Shown here: one piece after another, positions 17,190-26,463 of the stretch
Layout of the letters: the number at the start of each line of letters is the position of its first letter
Position numbering within the stretch: position 1 is the first letter of the stretch
Source: Lachnospiraceae bacterium
Lineage (GTDB): Bacteria; Bacillota; Clostridia; Lachnospirales; Lachnospiraceae
Reading direction: 5' to 3'
DNA: 62,700 nt
Assembly (NCBI GenBank): GCA_015056795.1
Contig: SVFO01000025.1
Location: 1-62,700 of the forward strand
Translations under genes and position numbers: made by a program
The notes under the pieces: model-generated
Told to the model about the DNA's origin: nothing
The model's database searches: none
What the model saw: only the letters and a program-made list of their open reading frames with translations

Positions 17190-18155
17190 TTATCTTTCCC
17201 CCATTCTGATCCTGGGATCAATAAATCCATAGCTTAAATCAACAACTATGCCTCCTGCAAGTCCAATAAAGGTATAAAATACGCTGTCCAACATGAATAC
17301 GTCATAGTCAAAGGTGTTGATTGAACGCATGTAGAGCTGTCCGACGCCAGGAACAGAGAAGATCTGCTCAATGATCAAGGAACCTCCCAATATGGAGAGG
17401 AAGCTACCAATAATGCTAGGTAACACGGGAACCATGGCATTCTTAAGGGCATGTCTGGCCGTCGCCTGAGCCCTGGTAAGACCCTTGGTTCTCGCCAGCA
17501 ACATATAATCCGAGGTAAGGGATTCCGTAAGCTCGGCTCTTGTAAACCGACACAGCCAAGCGACCTCACCAAAACTCAGCGCAAGAACAGGGCCGATCAT
17601 GGAATGAAACATTTTCCAAGAAAAATAAGTATTTCCCGCATCGGCAAGGGAATAAAGCTGCAGTGGAAGCCAGCCAAGCTTGAAATAGAAAATATACTGC
17701 ACAAGGAATGCATACACATAGCTAGGCACGGAGATAAACACGATGATCATGGTACTGATGACGTCATCCTGCCATTTATTCTTTTTAATCGCGGCATATA
17801 CGCCCAAGCCCAAACCTATGGGGATTGAAAAAAGAAGGGAGTAAATATTGATCAGCACCGTGGGTAACAGACGACCAACGAGAAGGTCCCATGCAGGTTT
17901 ACGATATGCAATATACCAACTGGTACCAAAGTCCCACTTGGTAATGATGTTCTTCCAATAAATCCCATACTGAACAAGAAGGGGCTTGTTATACCCAAGC
18001 GCCTCCCACCTGGCAAGGATCAATTCCTGTTGAGATTTCTCCATGGGCAATTCCCTCGGAAGAATCCTGATCAGCACGAAACAAATTGTCGTAATGACAA
18101 AAAGAACAAAAAACATCAGCGCGATACGTTTTAACACGTATTTCAACATTCGCAT
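17190..18155 (-). CDS. oppB: Oligopeptide ABC transporter permease OppB
   Basis: ATG 18155 (MRMLKYVLKRIALMF) follows GGAGG at 10 bases; the upstream open frame has no ribosome site. The 321-residue protein has six predicted membrane segments, starting with the N-terminal LMFFVLFVITTICFVLI. The coupling loop ARTKGLTRAQATARHALKNA and the C-terminal segment near SVFYTFIGLAGGIVVDL are also present. Unlike its partners it has normal length. It pairs with OppC in the membrane. Confidence 0.94.
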   Translation of the reverse strand: MRMLKYVLKRIALMFFVLFVITTICFVLIRILPRELPMEKSQQELILARWEALGYNKPLLVQYGIYWKNIITKWDFGTSWYIAYRKPAWDLLVGRLLPTVLINIYSLLFSIPIGLGLGVYAAIKKNKWQDDVISTMIIVFISVPSYVYAFLVQYIFYFKLGWLPLQLYSLADAGNTYFSWKMFHSMIGPVLALSFGEVAWLCRFTRAELTESLTSDYMLLARTKGLTRAQATARHALKNAMVPVLPSIIGSFLSILGGSLIIEQIFSVPGVGQLYMRSINTFDYDVFMLDSVFYTFIGLAGGIVVDLSYGFIDPRIRMGER

Positions 18156-18191
18156 GAGAATACTTCCTCCGTCCCCATTCTGATTAGCAAC

Positions 18192-18300
18192 AAAACTGTG
18201 CTTTTTCAATGGCAATTTTGAGCCGTCAAGCTGCAATTGAAAAAAAACAGTTTTCCTTTGCCCGTAAACGCACCTATAGAGGGGCACGCGCGTGCCCCTC
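18192..18300 (-). promoter_or_regulatory. Two hairpins between oppA and oppB
   Basis: The first, 18279-18300, is a perfect 22-base palindrome (arms GAGGGGCACG and CGTGCCCCTC). The second, 18192-18254, pairs arms of about 18 nt (AAAACTG... with ...CAGTTTT) with one extra base. Neither has a proper T run after it. They probably act as partial terminators or RNA-stability elements that keep the binding protein more abundant than the permeases, as is common in peptide-uptake operons. Confidence 0.65.
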
Positions 18301-18329
18301 CATGAGCGTTTTACTTTTGTATTACTTCA

Positions 18330-20822
18330 TTATTCGTAGCTCAAAGTTCCATTCTGAGACTGTACGTACTCTGCCCACTCAGCGTCATCATAGTTGTAGG
18401 TCATGAGTGCAAGTCCGCCGAAGCCATACATAAGGTTGTACTCGTCAGTATAGTAGTTCACCTTGTGGGAAATCATCTCACAAACCGTCGTACTTGCCAG
18501 AGGGAAGCAGTAATACTTCTCAAGGAATTTCTCCTCAATGTCAGCCAGAATCTGAAGCTTGGTCAGCTGATCTGCGGAAGAATACTTTCCGGTGCCCTCC
18601 ATGCATCCGGACCACTCCTGCCAGGTCATGGTGTCTTCCACGCCATTCACGGTAAGCGTCAGGGTCTCAGTGGTAGGATCCCAGCAGGCTCCCTCGTGAA
18701 GCTTGGTGTAATCGGGATCGCAGTATACTCTGAAGTAAGTGTACGGATAGAAGGCTGCGCCTCCCCATGCACCGTAACCGATGGCATATTCGCCCTGGGG
18801 AACGGCATCATAACGGGAAGGGCTGGTCAGGTTTCCAAGAGGCTCCAGGGTTACCTTGCCAAATCCGGAGCCCTCCACTGCTGCATTTAAGTAATCCTGA
18901 AGAAGGGACACCTGTGCCTCATTATCAGAATCCAGAGCGCCGGCCATCCAGGCCACGCGGATATAAATGTCTCCGCCGTTATAAAGTCCTGCGTCCGCCA
19001 GCTCCTGACGCGCCTGTGCCATCAGCTTCTTGGCCTCCGTCAGGTTGTAACCGTTGATGGATTCGTATGCATCATCCAGCGTTGCATATGCCTTGCCGGC
19101 ACCATACTCCACGCCATATACATTACAGATTGCCTTCTTTGCAGGCTCGGAATTTCTGTAGCTGGAGGTAGGATCATTATAGAAATCGTAGTAATAAAGG
19201 TTGTTCAGCATTGCGTAAGCGGGAACAAATCCGGCCGTCTTTCCTACCCACTCTGCACGGTCTATGCACAGGGAAAAGGCCTTACGGAAGTTTACGTTAC
19301 TCAAAACAACGGAATTGGTGTTGCCCTTAGACTTATCCATTTCCTTCAGAGCGTCCACGTTGGTGTTGAAGAAGAGACGCTCCGTGTAGGTCTCAGGAGA
19401 CTTGTACATCTTATCGGAAAGGGAATAGGTGGAAAGATCGGCGCTGGACGGCGTCCAGGAATCAAGGTCACCCTTTAAGAATGCCTGCTTTGCCGCATCA
19501 TCCGTCATAACGTCGATTACAATCTTAGTAGTCTGATACTGCTGTCTGATCTCTCCGTCAATCTCAACGGGGGTATAGGAAATCAGTCCGCCGTTGCCGT
19601 CGTCCTGCCAGCCATACCACTTTTCGTTACGAGTAAGAACAATCTGCTTGTCCTCCTGGAAGGATTCAAACTTCCATACGCCGTAAGACATGGTGGTCTC
19701 CTTGGAGGTACCATAGCTCGTGGTTACAAGGTCGCCGCTCTTAGTCTTTAACTTCTCGTACAGATCCTTGTATACCAGGAAGGAGCCATCCAGCTGGCCG
19801 AGAACCATAAGATTGTACTCGGTTGCTTCCTGACCAACGTAACGCACGGTATAATCGTCAACCTTGTAGAAACCTACAACGTCAAAGCCTGCACCCAGGT
19901 CCGCATTATCCTGCCATACAACTACATTGCTCTCATAGCCCGTGCCGATCTGGAAGTAAGAACCATATTCTTCGTAAAGGCTCTTGCCGGAGAACTCGTC
20001 ATCGCCTGCGCCGTCTGCGCTGTACTTGGTCTCATCAGTGATGCTTACGTACTGAGGCGCTGCATTGCCATTTGCGTCAACGTAGCCCTCTGCACCCCAG
20101 AAGCCAAAGCAGTCGATCAAAACATCCCCTGCAGCAATTGCCTCGTCAAGAGATGCGTAAACGCTAGCGTAGGGAACATAGTAACCGGCGGTCTTGGAGT
20201 AGAAATACTTGCGTCCGCCTGCCACTGCATAATCACCGTCATAATAGTTATTTGCGCGATAGTTCTTCATGTCGGGATCAAGGAGCTGCTGCATGGAATA
20301 AACATAGTCGTCAGCGGCAATCTTGGTGCCGTCCTCCCAACAGATGTCGGGATTCAGCTTGATCTCGTAAACATAACCTTCCTTAATGTCGGAAGCCGTC
20401 TTCCCTGCGGGAAGGGTGCAGCCATACTTGGTCAGGTCATCCTGATGTGCAGCCGTAACGTCGTCAATGCTCGTTGCAGCCAAAAATACCTTCTGATACT
20501 CGCCCTCTTCCGAGTTGTCCACGGTAGTGTCAACCCAGGGCGTGCAGAAATAACGCCTCATTGCATCGTCTGAATTCATTTCCCAGGTATGGGGATTCCA
20601 GTTGTCGGCAAGAGCAGTCATGTAAACGTGATAGGTATACTCCTTAGGCTGCGTCTTTACCTCCGTGTTAGAGCCTGCGCTCGTGCTTGCATTCGTGCTT
20701 TCGCTCGCACTGGTACCGGCACTGGTATCAGCGGGATCGTTCTTATTCGTACAGCCGGACAGAGAACTTACCGCAAGAGCTGAAGCAAGCAACAAAGCAA
20801 AACCTTTGTTAAACCTTTTCAT
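18330..20822 (-). CDS. oppA: Oligopeptide-binding lipoprotein OppA, enlarged
   Basis: The 830-residue product starts MKRFNKGFALLLASALAV and has a lipobox LSGC, so it is a lipid-anchored external binding protein. A Ser/Thr/Ala linker precedes a family-5 solute-binding fold: NWNPHTWEMNSDDA near the start, ICWEDGTKIAADDYVYS, SNVNFRKAFSLCIDR. The family is typically 520-600 residues; extra sequence is spread through about residues 180-330. It captures peptides for OppBCDF. A strong ribosome site (AAGGAGG) and a consensus promoter stand upstream. It is the first and probably most expressed gene of the operon. Confidence 0.93.
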   Translation of the reverse strand: MKRFNKGFALLLASALAVSSLSGCTNKNDPADTSAGTSASESTNASTSAGSNTEVKTQPKEYTYHVYMTALADNWNPHTWEMNSDDAMRRYFCTPWVDTTVDNSEEGEYQKVFLAATSIDDVTAAHQDDLTKYGCTLPAGKTASDIKEGYVYEIKLNPDICWEDGTKIAADDYVYSMQQLLDPDMKNYRANNYYDGDYAVAGGRKYFYSKTAGYYVPYASVYASLDEAIAAGDVLIDCFGFWGAEGYVDANGNAAPQYVSITDETKYSADGAGDDEFSGKSLYEEYGSYFQIGTGYESNVVVWQDNADLGAGFDVVGFYKVDDYTVRYVGQEATEYNLMVLGQLDGSFLVYKDLYEKLKTKSGDLVTTSYGTSKETTMSYGVWKFESFQEDKQIVLTRNEKWYGWQDDGNGGLISYTPVEIDGEIRQQYQTTKIVIDVMTDDAAKQAFLKGDLDSWTPSSADLSTYSLSDKMYKSPETYTERLFFNTNVDALKEMDKSKGNTNSVVLSNVNFRKAFSLCIDRAEWVGKTAGFVPAYAMLNNLYYYDFYNDPTSSYRNSEPAKKAICNVYGVEYGAGKAYATLDDAYESINGYNLTEAKKLMAQARQELADAGLYNGGDIYIRVAWMAGALDSDNEAQVSLLQDYLNAAVEGSGFGKVTLEPLGNLTSPSRYDAVPQGEYAIGYGAWGGAAFYPYTYFRVYCDPDYTKLHEGACWDPTTETLTLTVNGVEDTMTWQEWSGCMEGTGKYSSADQLTKLQILADIEEKFLEKYYCFPLASTTVCEMISHKVNYYTDEYNLMYGFGGLALMTYNYDDAEWAEYVQSQNGTLSYE

Positions 20823-20929
20823 TTCTTTTCCTCCTTAATTAGTGCAAAAAGATTTTAACACATTGGTGCGTGAAAGTTGCAGGCAACAAAAATGAAACCT
20901 GTGCTTCTTTGCACCGATTGAATAATCCT

Positions 20930-20958
20930 ATTATAGTGGGGAAACCAGAAAAAGTCAA
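20930..20958 (-). promoter_or_regulatory. Promoter of the opp operon
   Basis: TTGACT (20958-20953), 17 bp, TATAAT (20935-20930) on the minus strand. About 100 nt of untranslated leader precede oppA. Confidence 0.85.
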
Positions 20959-21007
20959 TGGCTTACGTAAGCTACTTCTTTCCCTGCTTTTTTGTTTGAA
21001 AATCTTA

Positions 21008-21037
21008 TAAAAATAGGCATCTGTCAAAGCAGATGCC
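21008..21037 (-). terminator. Terminator after trmO
   Basis: GGCATCTG and CAGATGCC (21016-21023, 21030-21037) form an 8-bp stem with a 6-nt loop. TATTTTTAT follows on the minus strand, 37 bp after the trmO stop. Confidence 0.8.
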
Positions 21038-21073
21038 CCTTGAAAAACGGAAACTGAAAACTCCATTTGCTAA

Positions 21074-21781
21074 TTACTTTACGTGCCTTTCGCCCTGTTT
21101 CACCACGTCCGTCACGGTAAGAATACCATTATGTACCAGAAATCTCAAATCCCACCCCGCAAAAGCCATACCATAAACATAATCTGGCTGCTTGTGATAG
21201 GCCGCCCTGGGGTCCTGCGCAAGCACCGCCAATGCCGCACTTCTCTTTTCTTTCGGGAGGCGATTTAACAGTTCCTCGGGGAATTCCACGGCAATCCGTT
21301 CCTCCCTGTGCTCCTGCCCAAAGCCTCCGCGCGCCTCGGAAATCGCATCTGCATATGGAAGATACGGCTTGATGTCATAGATCGGCGTCCCGTTCATCAG
21401 ATCCGCTCCCGCCACCAAAAGCTTTGGTGCCTGATCACCGTCCATGACAATCTCCAAAAGCTTAACACAGGAAAGTCCGATGGGATTCGGGCGAAATGGT
21501 GACCTCGTAGCAAATACGCCCCGCTTCTCCTTTCCGCCAAGTCTCGGCGGATGGACCGTTGCGGACCAGTTTTCGCGGCGCACCTCTGAGAAGTCCCAAA
21601 GAAGCCATAAATGCGAATACTCCTCCAGTCCCATGAATGCTTCTGGCTGGCGGTATTCTGGCTCAAAAATGATTTCCGCCGTCAGCTCCTCCACAAGCCC
21701 ACTCTGCCTCGGCACTCCAAACTTCGTCGCGAAATCCGTATGTATATGCGCTATGATCTTTAACGTTCTGCCCTCTTCCAT
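21074..21781 (-). CDS. trmO: tRNA (N6-threonylcarbamoyladenosine(37)-N6)-methyltransferase TrmO
   Basis: TrmO (TsaA/YaeB) adds a methyl group to t6A37 of tRNAs reading ACY codons, using S-adenosylmethionine. The 235-residue product has the family's beta-barrel motifs: FMGLEEYSHLWLLWDF, HPPRLGGKEKRGVFATRSPF, RPNPIGLSCVKLLEI and TPIYDIKPYLPYAD. The C-terminal extension (QDPRAAYHK) is also typical. It stands next to tRNA-Thr(GGU), a tRNA that reads ACY codons and is therefore a likely substrate; the adjacency may be chance. Confidence 0.93.
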   Translation of the reverse strand: MEEGRTLKIIAHIHTDFATKFGVPRQSGLVEELTAEIIFEPEYRQPEAFMGLEEYSHLWLLWDFSEVRRENWSATVHPPRLGGKEKRGVFATRSPFRPNPIGLSCVKLLEIVMDGDQAPKLLVAGADLMNGTPIYDIKPYLPYADAISEARGGFGQEHREERIAVEFPEELLNRLPKEKRSAALAVLAQDPRAAYHKQPDYVYGMAFAGWDLRFLVHNGILTVTDVVKQGERHVK

Positions 21782-21847
21782 TCGTAATCCCTACTTTCGT
21801 TCCCACTTTTCCATGTGTCAAGCGGCTTGTTTTACCAACTATGATCC

Positions 21848-21876
21848 ATTCTAACATGCCTTGCATAAAAAGTAAA
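21848..21876 (-). promoter_or_regulatory. Possible promoter of trmO
   Basis: TTTACT (21876-21871), 17 bp, TAGAAT (21853-21848) on the minus strand; the -35 box is weak. Confidence 0.4.
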
Positions 21877-21919
21877 ATCGGGCTGTAAAAAAGTGCTTGC
21901 AAAAAAGTGAAATTTAGTA

Positions 21920-21948
21920 TTGACAGATGCCAAAACTTTTGTTAATAT
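21920..21948 (+). promoter_or_regulatory. Promoter of tRNA-Thr
   Basis: TTGACA (21920-21925), 17 bp, TAATAT (21943-21948), 33 bp before the mature tRNA. Confidence 0.8.
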
Positions 21949-21981
21949 GATACACGGTGACTGCGAGAGCAGAAAACAAAT

Positions 21982-22054
21982 GCTGCTGTGGCTCAGTCGG
22001 TAGAGCGTCACATTGGTAATGTGGAGGTCACCGGTTCGATTCCGGTCAGCAGCT
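21982..22054 (+). tRNA. tRNA-Thr (anticodon GGT)
   Basis: The 73-nt cloverleaf has acceptor GCTGCTG with CAGCAGC. The D arm contains GGCTCAGTCGGTAGAGC. The anticodon stem is CACAT/ATGTG with loop TTGGTAA, and the T arm is ACCGG-TTCGATT-CCGGT. The discriminator base is T, and CCA is not encoded. Confidence 0.97.
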
Positions 22055-22069
22055 CGCAACCAACCCCCA

Positions 22070-22108
22070 AAGAAGCTTGAAACCTAACGGTTTCAAGCTT
22101 CTTTTTTA
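22070..22108 (+). terminator. Terminator after tRNA-Thr
   Basis: A 15-bp perfect stem (AAGAAGCTTGAAACC, 22070-22084, with 22089-22103) has a 4-nt loop and is followed by TTTTTA. It may also end the convergent RND-gene transcript, though the minus-side T run is short. Confidence 0.9.
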
Positions 22109-22112
22109 TCTC

Positions 22113-25100
22113 TTATTGATCCTCGTCTTCGAAGATGACGGTTTCAACCTTCTGCTTCTTGGGCTTCGCTTTTCTGCGTTCGCCGCCCCTTGCAAAGATG
22201 TCGTAGACGCAAGGAATGACGACGAGGGTCAGCAGGGTTCCATAGAGCAGGCCGCCGATGGTAACGATTGCCATCGGTTTTCCCATGGCTGAACCCATGT
22301 CATTGGAAAATACCATGGTGGACAGGGCGAGGATCGTCGTCAGCGCCGTCATCAAAACGGGACGAAGTCTCGTTTTACCGGCGGTCAGAATGGCTTCGCG
22401 CCGCTCCATGCCGCCCTCACGGAGCTGATTCATGTAGTCAATTAACACGATACCGTTGTTTACGATAATACCCGACAGCATGACAAAACCGATCATGGCA
22501 ACCACGCTGATCTCGCTATGACTAAAATACAGCCCAAGGAAGCCGCCCGTAAATGCCAGCGGGATGGTAAACATTATGATAAAGGGCGACAGCAGGGACT
22601 GGAACTGCGCCACCATGATCAGATACATAAAGATAACGGCCAGCAGTAACATCAGATAGAGCTGGTCCATGGCATCATTAATGGTTTCATTCTCACCGGA
22701 ATAAACCAGACGATAACCTTCCGGCATCTTGTAATCCTTCATTCGTTCTTCCACCGCCGCTGACACCTTACCGATGTTATAACCATCTGCAATTTTTGCG
22801 CTGACGGAAATATATCTCGACTGGTCAATTCTGTTGATGGAATCCAGAGATTTCTCATCTTCAAAATCCGCAATCTCCGAAAGCTTCACCTTCACGGGAG
22901 CCTGGTTCTCTCCCGTTCCAGTGATTTCAATCTCCTTTAACAGCTCACGGGTCAGTGCCTCATCGCTGTCATTCTTGACATAAACACTATAATCCTGATC
23001 GTTGCCAGAAAGCACCGTGGAGGCGCTTGCCGCTGCCACCTTATTCATCACCTGCGTAAAGACCTGTGCCACGGAAAGTCCGTACTTCACCGCTTCCTCT
23101 TTCTTGACATGGATTCGAAGCTCTGAGCCTGTCTCCGCAAGACCATTGGAGACCTCCGTCGTTCCTTCTACGCTCTCCACAATGGCCGCAACCTCTTTTG
23201 CAATTCGGCGCAGCTCATCAAGGTCACGACCTCGTACCTCAATTGTAATGCCGCTGCCGCCAAGGGCCGACATATCCATGCTGGACGTCTCCACGGAGAT
23301 CTTAGCAGGAAGATCCTCCGTCATTTCCATAATCTCCGCCGCTAGCTCGTCATTAGACTTTTTCTTATCCTCTCGTGTCACGACATAGATGGAAGCCGCA
23401 TTCTCCGCTCCACTGCCGCCAAGCATGCCAATGATGGACGCGCCAGAGCTCGTCATGGCACCGGCGTCAGTCACCTCATCCATGGAAAGCAGCATCTCGA
23501 CCACCTGATCCGTGACCTCCGCCGTCTCTTTGAGCTTCGCCGTGTCTTCCAAACTCACGTTGACCGTCATCTGCGGAGAATCCATTTCCGGCATGAATGC
23601 CGTACCATTGGAATATGCCGCGTAAGCACTAAGGCCCAGCAAGGCAAGCGCAAGCACAAATACCAGTGCTTTTACCTTCAGCGCGCCAGAAAGGAACTTT
23701 CCATAGCCGTTGATGATCCAGGAGAAGAACTTCGTCTCCTTCTTAAGGCTTGATCCCGTCAGCATCTTCGATGCCATGGCAGGAACAACCGTCAATGCAA
23801 CCGCAAGGCTCGCAAACAGAGAGTATGCAATAGTCAGTCCCATATCAACGAAGAGCTGCCTCGTGATACCCTCGGTAAACACGATGGGCAGAAATACGCA
23901 GACGGTCGTCAGCGTGGACGCCATGATGGCACCCGCCACCTCCTTTGCGCCCTCTATCGCGGCATCCTTCATGGACGCCCCTTCGCCTCGCAATCGGTAA
24001 ATATTTTCTATCACGACAATCGAGTTGTCCACCAGCATGCCGATGCCCAGCGCCAAACCCGAAAGGGAAATAACGTTTAACGTAACGCCTGAGAAGTACA
24101 TACACACGATAGCCGTCACCAGACTGATCGGAATGGAAAATGCCACTACCATCGTCGGACGCAGATCCCTTAAGAACAGCAGCAGGATCAAAATTGCAAG
24201 GCCACTGCCGAACAAAATGTTACTGATGATGGAATCCATCACCATGTCAATATAGATTCCCTGATCCATCAGCGTGATGACATGGAGAGTGGAATCCTCC
24301 TTCATCAGCTTGTCAAATCTCTCCTTCAGTCTGTCGGATACGTCACCCGTCGAATAACCCGTCTGCTTCTGCAGGGACAGCATGACGCCCGCACTTCCGT
24401 TGACATTTGCATAAATGCTGTCGGAGTTATCCGCATAGAAGACGTCAGCGACGTCGCCCAGCGTAATGGCATCCATGCCCTCCATATGCAGGTCGATCAA
24501 GGGCATCGCCTGAAGCTCCTCCGCGGAACGAGGCTTATCACCCACGCGGATCAGATAGGACACGCCCTCCTCCGTGACGTAGCCCGCAGGCATGGAAAAG
24601 TTCTGCGCAACCAGCAATCCCTCAACCGTTGCCACGGTCAGGATATTCTGAACGTCCGCCTGATCATAGGCCGTTTCCCGCGCCTCTTCTAACTGCTTTT
24701 CGCCCTGCTCGAGCTGTTCCAGCGCCTGATCGAGCTGCTCCTGACCGCTCTTGATCTGCTGCTCAGCCTGCTCGAGCTGAGTCTTTCCAAGCTCCATCTT
24801 GTATTCTCCGATGGTGATTCCGGCAGAAGCGTTTGCAAATTCAATGGCCGCCTGAAGTTCTCCCTTTTCTACGGCCTCCAGACCCTGATTTACCTGCGCG
24901 AGTCCGGATTCCAGCGTAGAAGCCGTAGTATTCAGCGTTTTTTGAAGCGTCAAAAGCGCGCTCTTTACTGCCTGCAACAGTGTCACGGGATCCTCGTCAG
25001 GATTCGTCTTTTCCAGTGCGTCCAATACCTGCTTGAGTTCAGAGCTGTTTGCGGCTGCATCCTTCAAATACTGATTCTGCAGGATCTGCTCGCGAATTTC

Positions 25101-26270
25101 CTTCAGCGTTGCACGGATCTGCGCTTCCAGCTTGCTCATTTCCTCTTCTGTTTTCTGTGCGTCAGAAGAATTCTGCGCTTCAGAAGGGTTCCCCGAAGCC
25201 TGACCAGAGCCTTCCGAATTATCACCCTGTTCTCCTTCCTCGGAGCCCGTATTACCAGTAATTCTGTCAACAATGCCGTTAATGCCTTCGTTCACGCTGT
25301 CAGCAAGATTCTCGAGCGCTTTTTCCCGCATGATCTGGAGCTCGTTTTGACGCTTTTCAAGATCCGTAACCTGCGTCACTAAAGGGTCCAATACCCCCTT
25401 CGCGAGTGTCATGGTAACCTTTGTTGCCTCCAGCTGTGCCTTGGCCGTCGTCAGCATAGATTTCGTGGCCGCAAGCTGCGCCAGAGTCTCCTCTTGCTTC
25501 TCCGCCAGCTGCTGCTTTCCTTCCTCCAGCTGCTTTTGACCGTCAAGGAGTCCCTTCTTTCCATCAAGGATGCCTTGCTTACCATCCAAGAGCTCCTTCT
25601 GTCCGTCCTCAATTTTCTGACGGCCATCCGCCAGCTCCTTCGCTGCATCCTCCATCTTTTTGTCGATGGCAGCGCGAATCTTCTCATTGACCTGATCCAC
25701 CTTTTCCTGGCGAATCATGACATGCACACTCTTTTCCAAAAGACCTGTTGCGGAAGCAGATGCCACGCCCTCAATACTCTCGAGCGATGGAATCAGCTCA
25801 TCCTTGACATAGGTACTGATCTGCGCAGTATCCATGCCATCTACGCCAACGGCTGCAATCATGATGGGCAGCATGTTGGGATTCAGCTTCATGATCATGG
25901 GATTACCGACAGAGTCATCCCAATAAGCCTTGACCTGATCCAGTTTTTCACGAATTTCCAAGGAGATGGAATCCATGTTGGTGGATTGCGCAAATTCCAG
26001 AATGACCATGGAATAGTTTTCCGACGAAACGGACTGAATGCTTTCGATGTTGCTGACCGTTGCCATTCCTGCCTCGACGGGCTGGGTAATCACCGACTCC
26101 ACCGTCTCAGGGCTGGCGCCAGGATAGGTCGTTACAACAATGACATAGGGAAGGCTGATGTTAGGCAACAAATCCGTCGTTGTTTTTGTAAACGAAACGA
26201 CACCCAAAACGATGGCAAGGATGACGCCCACCAGCACGGTATAAGGTTTTCTGACACTGAAACTTGACAT
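22113..26270 (-). CDS. RND-family exporter with internal coiled-coil domain
   Basis: ATG 26270 (MSSFSVRKPYTVLVGV) is preceded by GGAGG; a longer in-frame start at 26342 is less likely. The 1385-residue product has the HAE-type RND architecture: N-terminal helix, porter domain (LLPNISLPYVIVVTTYPGA) and two membrane blocks (for example GLALGIGMLVDNSIVVIENI and GIIVNNGIVLIDYMNQL). Residues about 190-535 are an inserted coiled coil with the recurring pattern L-x2-G-x3-L (DGQKELLDGKQGILDGKKGL). Proton-driven efflux is expected. No adaptor gene is adjacent; in a single-membrane cell the coil may act as a built-in spacer. Confidence 0.9.
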   Translation of the reverse strand: MSSFSVRKPYTVLVGVILAIVLGVVSFTKTTTDLLPNISLPYVIVVTTYPGASPETVESVITQPVEAGMATVSNIESIQSVSSENYSMVILEFAQSTNMDSISLEIREKLDQVKAYWDDSVGNPMIMKLNPNMLPIMIAAVGVDGMDTAQISTYVKDELIPSLESIEGVASASATGLLEKSVHVMIRQEKVDQVNEKIRAAIDKKMEDAAKELADGRQKIEDGQKELLDGKQGILDGKKGLLDGQKQLEEGKQQLAEKQEETLAQLAATKSMLTTAKAQLEATKVTMTLAKGVLDPLVTQVTDLEKRQNELQIMREKALENLADSVNEGINGIVDRITGNTGSEEGEQGDNSEGSGQASGNPSEAQNSSDAQKTEEEMSKLEAQIRATLKEIREQILQNQYLKDAAANSSELKQVLDALEKTNPDEDPVTLLQAVKSALLTLQKTLNTTASTLESGLAQVNQGLEAVEKGELQAAIEFANASAGITIGEYKMELGKTQLEQAEQQIKSGQEQLDQALEQLEQGEKQLEEARETAYDQADVQNILTVATVEGLLVAQNFSMPAGYVTEEGVSYLIRVGDKPRSAEELQAMPLIDLHMEGMDAITLGDVADVFYADNSDSIYANVNGSAGVMLSLQKQTGYSTGDVSDRLKERFDKLMKEDSTLHVITLMDQGIYIDMVMDSIISNILFGSGLAILILLLFLRDLRPTMVVAFSIPISLVTAIVCMYFSGVTLNVISLSGLALGIGMLVDNSIVVIENIYRLRGEGASMKDAAIEGAKEVAGAIMASTLTTVCVFLPIVFTEGITRQLFVDMGLTIAYSLFASLAVALTVVPAMASKMLTGSSLKKETKFFSWIINGYGKFLSGALKVKALVFVLALALLGLSAYAAYSNGTAFMPEMDSPQMTVNVSLEDTAKLKETAEVTDQVVEMLLSMDEVTDAGAMTSSGASIIGMLGGSGAENAASIYVVTREDKKKSNDELAAEIMEMTEDLPAKISVETSSMDMSALGGSGITIEVRGRDLDELRRIAKEVAAIVESVEGTTEVSNGLAETGSELRIHVKKEEAVKYGLSVAQVFTQVMNKVAAASASTVLSGNDQDYSVYVKNDSDEALTRELLKEIEITGTGENQAPVKVKLSEIADFEDEKSLDSINRIDQSRYISVSAKIADGYNIGKVSAAVEERMKDYKMPEGYRLVYSGENETINDAMDQLYLMLLLAVIFMYLIMVAQFQSLLSPFIIMFTIPLAFTGGFLGLYFSHSEISVVAMIGFVMLSGIIVNNGIVLIDYMNQLREGGMERREAILTAGKTRLRPVLMTALTTILALSTMVFSNDMGSAMGKPMAIVTIGGLLYGTLLTLVVIPCVYDIFARGGERRKAKPKKQKVETVIFEDEDQ

Positions 26271-26360
26271 AATAGAAAAAGCCTCCACATAGCTCTTTTT
26301 TGCTTTCCTCGTTTTCCCCCAGAAACCACAATTCTTCCCCATAAGAATTTTTACATTCCA

Positions 26361-26389
26361 AGAATACCACGAACAAACAGGCGATACAA
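26361..26389 (-). promoter_or_regulatory. Promoter of the RND gene
   Basis: TTGTAT (26389-26384), 17 bp, TATTCT (26366-26361) on the minus strand. Confidence 0.5.
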
Positions 26390-26410
26390 GATTTCAAATC
26401 ATTAAAAAAG

Positions 26411-26441
26411 AATAAAAAAAGTGCCGAAAACGCGGCACTTT
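26411..26441 (-). terminator. Terminator after sigH
   Basis: AAAGTGCCG and CGGCACTTT (26418-26426, 26433-26441) pair around a short loop. A T-rich run follows on the minus strand, 22 bp after the sigH stop. Confidence 0.85.
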
Positions 26442-26463
26442 CTTCATTCCTTTTACTGAGTTA

